Of a stretch of DNA of 28,318 nt, positions 6,670-14,024 are shown one piece after another. A program made the translations under genes and the position numbers. The DNA lies in assembly GCA_002704145.1 (NCBI GenBank), contig PAFH01000020.1, positions 1 to 28,318 of the forward strand. The letters run 5' to 3'. The DNA comes from Pelagibacteraceae bacterium. Its GTDB lineage: Bacteria > Pseudomonadota > Alphaproteobacteria > Pelagibacterales > Pelagibacteraceae. Every line of letters begins with the position of its first letter. Position 1 is the first letter of the stretch. The notes under the pieces are model-generated. The model was not told the origin of the DNA. It made no database searches and was given only the letters and a program-made list of their open reading frames with translations.

Positions 6670-9114
6670 TTAAGCAACTAATTCTTCGGCTTTTTGTAAA
6701 TCAACTGATACAAGCTGACTTACCCCTTGCTCAGCCATTGTAACTCCATAAAGTCTGTGCATTCTTGACATAGTTAGAGCGTGATGAGTTATAATTATAA
6801 ATTTAGTTCTGGTTATCTTAGTGAGTTCGTCTAACAGGCCACAAAATCTTGTCACATTAGCATCATCTAAAGGTGCATCAACTTCATCTAAAACGCAAAT
6901 TGGTGAAGGATTTACTAAAAAAACTGCAAATATTAAAGATAACGCAGTCAGTGCTTGCTCGCCACCTGATAACAAAGTTATTGATTGAAGCCTTTTACCT
7001 GGTGGTGAAACAAACATCTCTAACCCAGCTTCTAAAGGATCATCCGAGTCAACCAATTCAATTTTTGCTGTTCCTCCACTAAATAATTTTGTGTAAACTT
7101 CATTAAACTTTCTGTTAACTTTTGAAAAAGCTTCTAAAAGTCTTTCTCTACCTTTTTGATTAAGCTCGTCAATACTCGCTTTTAATTTCACTATCGCAGA
7201 GTATAAATCTGATCGATCATCTTCCATCTTTTTAATTTCTGTTTCATATTTTTTCGTTTCTTCATCAGCCCTTAAATTTACAGACCCCAAAGCATCCCTT
7301 TGTTTTTTTATTTTTTCCACTTTCTGAGCTTGATTTTCTATAGCTGGCAGATGTTCATCTGAAAAATTATTTAGATCAGAAAGGGCTAAAAGAGAATTTT
7401 CACTTTCGATGTTCAATTCGTTTTTAACTGAATATAATAAATCTTTTTTTCTGTTATCTATGCCTTCTATAGTAGCTTCATTTCTTGCTTTGTTTTCTTT
7501 TAAGTCACTAAGTTTTAACTGTATTTCTTTTAAATTTTTATTGATTAAATTATATTTTTCTTCAGCCTCTGCTAGTTCAATTTCAATTTCTTCATTTCTT
7601 TTTTTTGTATTCTCTAAATTTTGTAAATTTTGCCCTTTTGAAGTCGCAATCTTTTCTGGATTTTTTTGATTTTGTTCTTGCTCTATCTGAATTTTTTTCT
7701 TTCTCTCATCTAGTTCAGAAATCATCTTTTCAGAATTAAGTTTTAAACTTCTCCAGTTTTCTAACTCTATATCTATATTTTTTATTCTTTCTTTTCTTTT
7801 AATAGAGTCACTTTGTATTGATTTATTTTTACCGTATTTTTCAGCATATTCTTCCTGAGATAAAGTAATTTTATTTACAAGTTCCTTTAACTCTCTAAAA
7901 ATTTCTTTATTTAAATTGACTTTTTTATCTATGAGTTTTTCTATTTTATTTAATATTTCATCAAGCTGAATTTTTAAATCATTTAAATTTTTTTTTGAGA
8001 TATTTAATGCTTTTGTTGAAGAAGATTCTACCTCTAAAAGCTCATTTTCAGTTTTTAAAAGAATATTCTTTTCTTGAGATATTCTTTTTTCATTTAATTC
8101 AGAGTCTAAAGATATACTTCGTTCTCGTTCTAAATCAGACTCAATCGTTTTTATTGATTTTTCAAGTTTTAATTGTAAGTTTTTTACTCGGCTTTCTTCC
8201 TCGTCTAAGCTAGTCATATTAAGGTTTAATTTTTGAAGCTTGGCGATACTTTCCATTTTCTTGTCTCTTAGTGGCGAGAGTTTTTTATTTTCCTCTTCTA
8301 AAAGAGTATTATTATGATTAAAATCAATATTAATTGCACTTATTTCGTCATCTAATTCATTTAATTTTTCATTAATTTTTTTTTTATCTTTTTCTATTTC
8401 TTTAATTTTTAAATAATATAATCCAGCTTCTACTTTTTTAATTTCTTTAGATATTTCTTTGTATCGAGTTGCTTCTTCAGCTTGCTTTTTTAAACTATTT
8501 AATTGTTTTTCTTGCTGCTTTTTTAATTCATCTGCTCTCTTTAGATTATTTTCGGCTGCATTTAACCTTAATTCTGCTTCTTGTCTTCTCGAATGGATGC
8601 CAGAAATTCCAGCAGCTTCTTCAAGTATAGATCTTCTTTCGAAAGGTTTGGCAGTAACAAGCTGGCCAATTCTTCCTTGACTTATTAAAGAAGGGGAATG
8701 AGCTCCTGTAGACAAATCTGCAAAAAAAGTTTGTACATCTTTAGCTCTTACTTCTCTATCATTAATAAAATATTTAGATCCTTTATCTTTTTCAATTTTT
8801 CTTTTAATAGTCACCTCATCAAATTCTCTATATAAAGCCGGACCCTCTTTAGATTTGTTATCCAAAAATATTGATACTTCAGATATATTTTTTGATGCTC
8901 TATTTGAAGTTCCAGAAAAAATTACATCTTCCATTCCTGAACCTCTCATGCTTTTGGCAGAATTTTCCCCCATACACCATCTTAAAGCCTCCACTATATT
9001 TGATTTACCACATCCATTAGGTCCAACAACCCCAGTTAACCCGTCCTCTATTAAAAAATTAGTTTTATCAAAGAAAGACTTAAAACCGTTTATTTCTAAA
9101 TTCTTAAATTTCAT
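6670..9114 (-). CDS. smc: Short chromosome segregation SMC protein, apparently without hinge domain
   Basis: Chromosome-organising ABC-type ATPase. The N-terminal head has the Walker A motif (GPNGCGKS, residues 31-38) and the conserved SLISQGRIGQL segment (about 142-152). The C-terminal head has the ABC signature LLSGGEQ (714-720) and Walker B (ICVLDEVDAP, 739-748). Between them, residues about 168-690 are nearly all charged heptad-like coiled coil, with short breaks near 405-440 and 485-496 (NPEKIATSKG). The total of 814 residues compares with roughly 1150 for usual bacterial SMC proteins. I see no globular, glycine-rich hinge in the middle. The stop of the upstream dsbA-like gene directly abuts its ATG. 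The heads are unambiguous; absence of the hinge is judged by eye. Confidence 0.9.
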   Translation of the reverse strand: MKFKNLEINGFKSFFDKTNFLIEDGLTGVVGPNGCGKSNIVEALRWCMGENSAKSMRGSGMEDVIFSGTSNRASKNISEVSIFLDNKSKEGPALYREFDEVTIKRKIEKDKGSKYFINDREVRAKDVQTFFADLSTGAHSPSLISQGRIGQLVTAKPFERRSILEEAAGISGIHSRRQEAELRLNAAENNLKRADELKKQQEKQLNSLKKQAEEATRYKEISKEIKKVEAGLYYLKIKEIEKDKKKINEKLNELDDEISAINIDFNHNNTLLEEENKKLSPLRDKKMESIAKLQKLNLNMTSLDEEESRVKNLQLKLEKSIKTIESDLERERSISLDSELNEKRISQEKNILLKTENELLEVESSSTKALNISKKNLNDLKIQLDEILNKIEKLIDKKVNLNKEIFRELKELVNKITLSQEEYAEKYGKNKSIQSDSIKRKERIKNIDIELENWRSLKLNSEKMISELDERKKKIQIEQEQNQKNPEKIATSKGQNLQNLENTKKRNEEIEIELAEAEEKYNLINKNLKEIQLKLSDLKENKARNEATIEGIDNRKKDLLYSVKNELNIESENSLLALSDLNNFSDEHLPAIENQAQKVEKIKKQRDALGSVNLRADEETKKYETEIKKMEDDRSDLYSAIVKLKASIDELNQKGRERLLEAFSKVNRKFNEVYTKLFSGGTAKIELVDSDDPLEAGLEMFVSPPGKRLQSITLLSGGEQALTALSLIFAVFLVNPSPICVLDEVDAPLDDANVTRFCGLLDELTKITRTKFIIITHHALTMSRMHRLYGVTMAEQGVSQLVSVDLQKAEELVA

Positions 9115-9708
9115 TTATAAAAATTTTTCTATGGCTTTTTTGAATTCTTGATACTCATGTTTCTTATCGAATTTTTTATCGTTTATATAAATTGTTGGAG
9201 TTGATTGTATGTTGTAATTTTTTTGAGCTTCAATTCTCTCTTTTAGAATTTCATCCTGAACAGTGTCATTTTTTAAACATTCATCCATTTTACTATCTTC
9301 TAATCCCGACTCTAAACCAATTTTTTTTATAGATTCGTTAATTATATTTATATCAGATCCGACTGCCCATTTACTTTGTTTTTCATAAATCTTTTCTAAT
9401 AACCGGAAACTTTTAATATTATCAACATGACATCTAACAATTATTTCAGCATTTAAAGCAGCTAAATCTAAAGGAAAACTATGGTGCTCAAATTTAACTG
9501 TTCCGTTATCTATAAAATCTTTCTTAAGTTTGTTAAAAATATTTTTATGAAAACTTGCACAATGTGGGCAAGTTAAAGATGAAAACACCTTTACAGACAC
9601 CTTTGCATTATCATCACCAATCCTTAAAATTTTGCTCTCAGCTATGACTGGAAAGCTTAGTAATATAATAAACAGTAACTGATATAAAATTTTATTTATT
9701 TTTATCAT
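9115..9708 (-). CDS. DsbA-family periplasmic thiol:disulfide oxidoreductase
   Basis: Secreted thioredoxin-fold protein (DsbA/DsbC-like, 197 residues). It has a signal peptide (hydrophobic residues 7-22, likely cut after VIAES or nearby), then the redox-active motif C47-P-H-C50 in SSLTCPHCASFH. The conserved cis-proline segment (QSTPTIYIND) lies near residue 170. It probably forms or shuffles disulfides in envelope proteins. The start lies inside the end of the DUF721 gene (17-base overlap), and its TAA is followed at once by the smc ATG in the same frame. This neighbourhood (mutY, DUF721, DsbA-like, smc) is familiar in alphaproteobacteria. Confidence 0.88.
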   Translation of the reverse strand: MIKINKILYQLLFIILLSFPVIAESKILRIGDDNAKVSVKVFSSLTCPHCASFHKNIFNKLKKDFIDNGTVKFEHHSFPLDLAALNAEIIVRCHVDNIKSFRLLEKIYEKQSKWAVGSDINIINESIKKIGLESGLEDSKMDECLKNDTVQDEILKERIEAQKNYNIQSTPTIYINDKKFDKKHEYQEFKKAIEKFL

Positions 9709-10177
9709 CGAATGCTTTTAATAAAATACTTAAAGAAGTTTTGAGTTGATTATTATTTATTTTATCAATTTTTTTACTTATTTTAGATAAATTTCTAATT
9801 TTTATCAATTTATTTCCTTTTTTACTCTTTTCCTCTTCCACAATTTTTAAGACTATTTTACTTATACAATTAAACCCAAAAAAAGTATTTATCTTATCCA
9901 TTATTTCTTTTTTTTTGTACTCTATTTCTAACTCTTTACCGTGAAATACGTTAAGAACCAAAGTGCCGTTCTTCATTTCCTTACCCATTTTTATTTTTAT
10001 TGGATAACAAAAATTAGAAATTTTTTTATCAACCATTTTTGTCCAATTGTCGACAATGTTTGAGTAGTTATATCCGCTTTTTTTAAGATATTTTTTTAAT
10101 GTTTTAGGTATTGAGCTTGAAAAAGGTTTCAATCCTTGTATGAAATTTCGTGATTTATTATTATTAATGTTATGCAT
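9692..10177 (-). CDS. DUF721 (DciA-like) family protein
   Basis: A 161-residue Lys-rich protein. Residues about 40-120 fit the DUF721 domain: a conserved Trp in the first helix (IVDNWTKMVDKKI), the cysteine/proline turn (FCYPIKIKMG), then NGTLVLNVFHGKELEIEYKKKEIMDKIN and the ending SKIVLKIV. DUF721 includes DciA, a loader of the replicative helicase, but whether this protein has that role is unknown. The rest is a basic tail. Its ATG shares the palindrome ATGCAT with the divergent mutY start. A TTG about 15 codons further in is an alternative start. Confidence 0.75.
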   Translation of the reverse strand: MHNINNNKSRNFIQGLKPFSSSIPKTLKKYLKKSGYNYSNIVDNWTKMVDKKISNFCYPIKIKMGKEMKNGTLVLNVFHGKELEIEYKKKEIMDKINTFFGFNCISKIVLKIVEEEKSKKGNKLIKIRNLSKISKKIDKINNNQLKTSLSILLKAFDDKNK

Positions 10178-11177
10178 ATAAATATTAATTTACCAAAAAA
10201 AATTCTTTGTTGGTACGATAATAATAAGCGCAATTTACCTTGGCGTTTGAGCAAAAAGTCTCCTAACAAGCTTTATTATAGGCTTTTAAGTGAATTTATG
10301 TTGCAACAGACTCAGGTTAAAACAGTTATTCCCTATTTTAATAATTTTACAAAAAAATACAAAACCTTAAAGGCCCTATCAAAAAGCAACGAAAAAGAAA
10401 TTTTAAAAATGTGGGAAGGTCTCGGATACTATAGGAGAGCTCGAAACCTTTTAAGATGTTCTAAAATATTAGTAAATAACCACAAATCAAATCTTCCGAA
10501 CACAATTGAAAAAATTAAAAAACTTCCTGGAATAGGTGAATATACCGGCAATGCTTTGTTAGCGTTAGTTCATAATTTACCTACAATTGCAATAGACACA
10601 AACGTTAAAAGATTTTTTTCAAGACAATTTAATAAAGAGGAAACAAAAATAAATTTTGAAGAATTAATTACAAAAAATGAAAAAATTCTATTTAGTTCCA
10701 ACCGTAACGCTGATTTGGTAGAAGCTTTAATGGAATTTGGAGCACTAGTATGCAAACCTAAAAACCCAAATTGCATTACATGTTGTTTGAAAAAAACTTG
10801 TAAATATTTTAAATCTAAAAAAAAGATTAAAATAACTAATAAAAAAATGATAAAAAATATAAATTACGACGTCTTTTGTTATATAAATAAAAAAAAACAA
10901 ATAGCTCTTACAAAAAAAAAAACAAATAAGTTTTTTAAAAAACTTCTATTTGCCAACTATAAAACATTCTAATAATTATATAAATTATAAAGATTGGAAA
11001 TTTTTGAAAAACTATAAGAATTCAATATCGAACTTAAAACTAAATATAAATTTATATTATAAGTTTTCTAATAAAATACCTTTATCTTATAATTGGTTTT
11101 CTTTAGAAGATAATAAAGAATTTATGCCAAGTTTTACAAAAAAAATATTAAGAAAGCTTTTAACTTTATTTAAATGA
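10172..11177 (+). pseudogene. mutY: A/G-specific adenine glycosylase, frame broken in an A11 tract
   Basis: MutY removes adenine mispaired with 8-oxoguanine. The first frame (10172-10972, 266 residues) has the catalytic Glu (SEFMLQQTQ, E41), the helix-hairpin-helix (LPGIGEYTGNA), the catalytic Asp (IDTNVKR, D142) and a complete 4Fe-4S loop (C194, C201, C204, C210). It runs off the conserved path after the A11 run at 10912-10922. Reading in the +1 frame from there gives KKQISFLKNFYLPTIKHSN and continues without stop to 11177, restoring a C-terminal domain and a total of about 334 residues, a normal MutY length. The restored end forms an ATGA overlap with the next gene, which supports it as the true terminus. 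Possible explanations are a sequencing error, a real mutation, or slippage rescue. Truncated, it would keep catalysis but lose the 8-oxoG-recognition domain. Confidence 0.85.
10912..10922 (+). repeat. mutY: A11 homopolymer, site of the mutY frameshift
   Basis: Eleven consecutive A residues between two C residues. A run of ten would join the two mutY frames exactly. Such tracts are prone to replication, transcription and sequencing slippage. Confidence 0.9.
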
Positions 11178-12304
11178 AAAAAAAATTAGCAATTATCGGT
11201 GCTGGCGTTGCAGGTTTGACTCTTGCAAATTTGATAAAAAAAAATACTGAGCATGAATTTACTTTATATGAAAAACAGGAAAGTCTACCACTAGACGAAG
11301 GTTATGGAATTCAGTTGTCAACCAATAGTTCAAAAATTTTGAATATGTTAGGATTTGATAAAATTAATAATAATAAAATATTTCACCCAAAGGGAGTTGA
11401 TTTTTATAACATAAATAATAAAAAAATTTGTGATTTAGATCTTTTACAGTTTAATACTATAGAGAATAAATATACTACTTTACAAAGATCAAGTCTGATT
11501 GAATTTTTAAAAGATGATATCTATAACCAGCACTTAAGGTTTGGAAAAAAAATAAAAGCAGTCTCCGAACTAAAAGGAAAAATACTTATCAAATTTGAAG
11601 ATAATACAAATGATCTTGTTGATATAGTTGTTGGTGCAGATGGTATTTTTTCTAACACCAGATCTTTTTTTGAGAAGAAAAAAAATAAACCAAAATTCAA
11701 GAAAGCTGTAGCTTTGAGAACAATACTAAAATCAAAACTAGAACTAAATATTAATGAACAAAAAATTAGTCTAATGATGGGAAAAAATTGCCATATAGTG
11801 ATTTATCCAATAAATAAAAATAAAGAACTTAATTTTGTTTGTGTTATTAGAGAAAAAAAATATGATCCAGAAAATATAAAATTTTTGATTGATAAAGTAG
11901 TTAGCCAAAACTCCAAATTAGAGAAAGCTTTTGTTGGAAATTTAAAATCCTTGCCATTATATTTTACTCCTCAGATCATTCCTTCCACTAACAGTAAAGT
12001 GTTTTATATTGGAGACGCATTTAATGGTTTTTTGCCAACGTTAGCTCAAGGAGCCGGACAATCTATTGAAAGTGCATATGAATTATTTAACTTGTTAAAA
12101 GATGAGAACACTAACGCTCAAATAGACTACTTTCAAGAAAGATCTAAGAGAGTAAAAATAATTAGAAAAAGATCAAACTTAAACTTTTTTGCTTTTCATC
12201 TTTCAAGTTCAGTTATGCAAATAATAAGAAATTTTTTCTTAAAATTTTTAATTAAAAGAAAGAGTTTTATTAAGTCTTACTTGGGAATAGTCTATAAAAA
12301 CTAG
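11174..12304 (+). CDS. FAD-dependent monooxygenase (UbiH / salicylate hydroxylase-like)
   Basis: A 376-residue group A flavin monooxygenase. It has the N-terminal GxGxxG motif (AIIGAGVAGLTLA, residues 6-18), the DG motif that contacts FAD and NADPH (VVGADGIFSNTR, about 152-163), and the GD motif binding the FAD ribityl chain (VFYIGDAFNGFLPTLAQGAGQ, about 277-297). The family hydroxylates aromatic rings, including ubiquinone precursors, but the substrate cannot be read from the sequence. It begins inside the restored mutY stop (ATGA). Its TAG shares the palindrome CTAG with the stop of convergent ccrM. A quinone role is possible; I have no evidence for it beyond family resemblance. Confidence 0.8.
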   Translation: MKKKLAIIGAGVAGLTLANLIKKNTEHEFTLYEKQESLPLDEGYGIQLSTNSSKILNMLGFDKINNNKIFHPKGVDFYNINNKKICDLDLLQFNTIENKYTTLQRSSLIEFLKDDIYNQHLRFGKKIKAVSELKGKILIKFEDNTNDLVDIVVGADGIFSNTRSFFEKKKNKPKFKKAVALRTILKSKLELNINEQKISLMMGKNCHIVIYPINKNKELNFVCVIREKKYDPENIKFLIDKVVSQNSKLEKAFVGNLKSLPLYFTPQIIPSTNSKVFYIGDAFNGFLPTLAQGAGQSIESAYELFNLLKDENTNAQIDYFQERSKRVKIIRKRSNLNFFAFHLSSSVMQIIRNFFLKFLIKRKSFIKSYLGIVYKN

Positions 12305-13374
12305 ATTTGCTTTTCTGCAATAAACTTCTGTCTTAAACTATCAATCAAGACCGCCGATCCATTAAAATTGTAATGCCAATAAGTCCAACCATTATAACTC
12401 TCAGTGCCCATTATTTTTGCTGCAATCTTATGAATTGACCCTTCCAAATCTTTATATTTTATACTTCCATCCACCATAATTTTAGCATTAATTTTTTTCT
12501 TAGGATCAAATAAACTCGTTCCAGGTTTAATTATTCCTAATTCAACCAGTGAACCAAAAGGTATTCTAGGTTTAGATTTGTTATTTTCAATAGTATCAAG
12601 GAAATTATCCTCAATTTTAGTAGTTTTTTTTATTCTTTCTTTTGCTGCATAAAAATATTTCTTATCTTTTTCAATTCCATAAAAGTTTCTACCTAATTTC
12701 TTACAAACAACTGCAGTAGTTCCAGTACCTAAAAAAGGATCAAAAACTGTATCACCTTTATTAGTAGTAGCTAATATTATTCTGTGAAGCAAAGCTTCTG
12801 GTTTTTGTGTAGAATGAATTTTTTTTCCGTTTTTCTTTAATCTTTCTTTTCCGCTGCAAATGGGTAATTTCCAATCCGATCTCATTTGTAAATCATCATT
12901 TAAGCACTTAAGAGACTGATAATTGAAAGTATATTTAGATTTTTTATTTTTTGAAGCCCAAATTAAAGTTTCATGAGCATTCGTAAACCTTGAGCCTCTA
13001 AAATTTGGCATTGGATTATTTTTCCTCCAGATTACGTCATTAAGCAACCAGTAATCTAAATTTTGTAAATGATATCCTAAACGAAAAATATTATGATAGG
13101 AACCTATTACCCATATACTTCCATTATCTTTTAAAATTCTTTTGCACTCAGATAACCAAACTTTAGAAAATGTATCATAGTGTTCAAAACTATTAAACTG
13201 ATCCCATTTGTCATTTACACCATTTACTTTACTTGCATCAGGTCGAGTTAACTTTTCCCCGATTTGAAGGTTGTAAGGAGGATCAGCAAAAACTAAATTA
13301 AAAGTTTTGTCGGGAATTTTTTTTAATTCCTCTAAACAATCACCGTTCGCAATTTGGTTGACGAATTCTGACAT
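12301..13374 (-). CDS. ccrM: CcrM-type DNA adenine-N6 methyltransferase (GANTC)
   Basis: A beta-class N6-adenine methyltransferase of 357 residues. The catalytic motif DPPY (residues 31-34) comes before the S-adenosylmethionine motif (DPFLGTGTTAV, about 215-225). After the catalytic part comes the extra C-terminal domain of about 90 residues typical of CcrM (IPFGSLVELGIIKPGTSLF onward), which separates it from ordinary restriction-type enzymes. In alphaproteobacteria CcrM methylates GANTC and ties gene expression to the cell cycle. No restriction endonuclease gene is nearby, which fits an orphan regulator. The specificity is inferred from family and from GANTC sites in its own upstream region. 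Confidence 0.92.
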   Translation of the reverse strand: MSEFVNQIANGDCLEELKKIPDKTFNLVFADPPYNLQIGEKLTRPDASKVNGVNDKWDQFNSFEHYDTFSKVWLSECKRILKDNGSIWVIGSYHNIFRLGYHLQNLDYWLLNDVIWRKNNPMPNFRGSRFTNAHETLIWASKNKKSKYTFNYQSLKCLNDDLQMRSDWKLPICSGKERLKKNGKKIHSTQKPEALLHRIILATTNKGDTVFDPFLGTGTTAVVCKKLGRNFYGIEKDKKYFYAAKERIKKTTKIEDNFLDTIENNKSKPRIPFGSLVELGIIKPGTSLFDPKKKINAKIMVDGSIKYKDLEGSIHKIAAKIMGTESYNGWTYWHYNFNGSAVLIDSLRQKFIAEKQI

Positions 13375-13380
13375 TTATTT

Positions 13381-13451
13381 GATTCAACCTTAAATTGAAT
13401 CTAGGGTCAAATCATTTTAGAAAAAAAAGAGTATTTTAGTGTTCCTGATTC
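13381..13451 (-). promoter_or_regulatory. ccrM: ccrM upstream region with three GANTC sites and an inverted repeat
   Basis: The 77 bases between rnhB and ccrM contain GATTC at 13381-13385, GAATC at 13397-13401 and GATTC at 13447-13451. The first two are the outer ends of a perfect inverted repeat: arms GATTCAA (13381-13387) and TTGAATC (13395-13401), spacer 7. On the minus strand a −35-like TTGACC (13405-13410) sits 17 bases before TTGAAT (13382-13387), which would make a weak −10 only a few bases before the ATG. GANTC is the expected CcrM target, so methylation autocontrol is a natural inference. Confidence 0.6.
13400..13409 (-). promoter_or_regulatory. TGACCCTAGA motif, copy upstream of ccrM
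   Basis: On the minus strand this reads TGACCCTAGA, pointing towards ccrM. The same ten bases occur upstream of petA at 20437-20446 in the same orientation to the gene. Both copies are followed by TTAA and TTG at identical distances. The role is unknown; it could be a −35 region or an operator. Confidence 0.4.
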
Positions 13452-14024
13452 TTATCTGAACAATATCTGGTGTACTGGCTTAAAACTTTTTCTATGATGA
13501 GTGGTGATGCCAAATTTTTTTAGTCCATTTATATGAACTTTTGTTCCATAACCAAAATTTTTTTCCCAAGCGTAATTAGAAAACTTTTCTGATAATTTTA
13601 TCATCAAATCATCTCTATAAACTTTAGCCATTATAGAAGCAGCACTGATTGTTTTAATTTTTTCGTCTCCATTAATTATAGTCTTATAATTATTTAGGCC
13701 TTTGGGAGCAAACTTTCCGTCAATTAGTATTAATTTTGGCTTAATACTTAATCCTTCTATTGCTCTTTTCATTGAAAGCAAAGAGGCTTGTAGGATATTA
13801 AGATCAAAAATTTCTTTAACTGAAGCCACACCTATAGAATAGTAAGAATTTAATTTTATATGTTTAGAGATTTCTAATCTTTTTTTAAATGGAATTTTTT
13901 TTGAATCTTTTAAAATTTTTAAGTTTATACCATTTTTTAGAATAACAGCAGCTGATACCACGGGTCCTGCAAGAGAGCCTCTGCCCACTTCGTCAACCCC
14001 CGCTGTAACTAATTTTTTTTTCAA
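13452..14024 (-). CDS. rnhB: Ribonuclease HII
   Basis: Cleaves RNA in RNA-DNA hybrids and removes misincorporated ribonucleotides. The 190-residue protein begins with the signature GVDEVGRGSLAGPVV (first catalytic Asp and Glu). It has the later DSKK block (about residue 40), LILIDGK (about 100) and SIMAKVYRD (about 130), and ends with HRKSFKPV. The start must be TTG at 14024: the codon just upstream is the in-frame TAA of the uracil-DNA glycosylase gene, and there is no ATG before the signature. The two genes abut with no spacer. Confidence 0.95.
   Translation of the reverse strand: MKKKLVTAGVDEVGRGSLAGPVVSAAVILKNGINLKILKDSKKIPFKKRLEISKHIKLNSYYSIGVASVKEIFDLNILQASLLSMKRAIEGLSIKPKLILIDGKFAPKGLNNYKTIINGDEKIKTISAASIMAKVYRDDLMIKLSEKFSNYAWEKNFGYGTKVHINGLKKFGITTHHRKSFKPVHQILFR

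Noticed and set aside
8855..9151. Plus-strand open frame of 98 codons opposite smc
   Set aside because: It lies antisense to the conserved SMC head domain and has no recognisable features; it is a composition shadow.
10950..11177. A separate 75-residue gene starting with TTG after mutY
   Set aside because: It has no start context, and it is continuous in frame, without stop, from the A11 tract. Its sequence and its ATGA junction fit the C-terminus of MutY.
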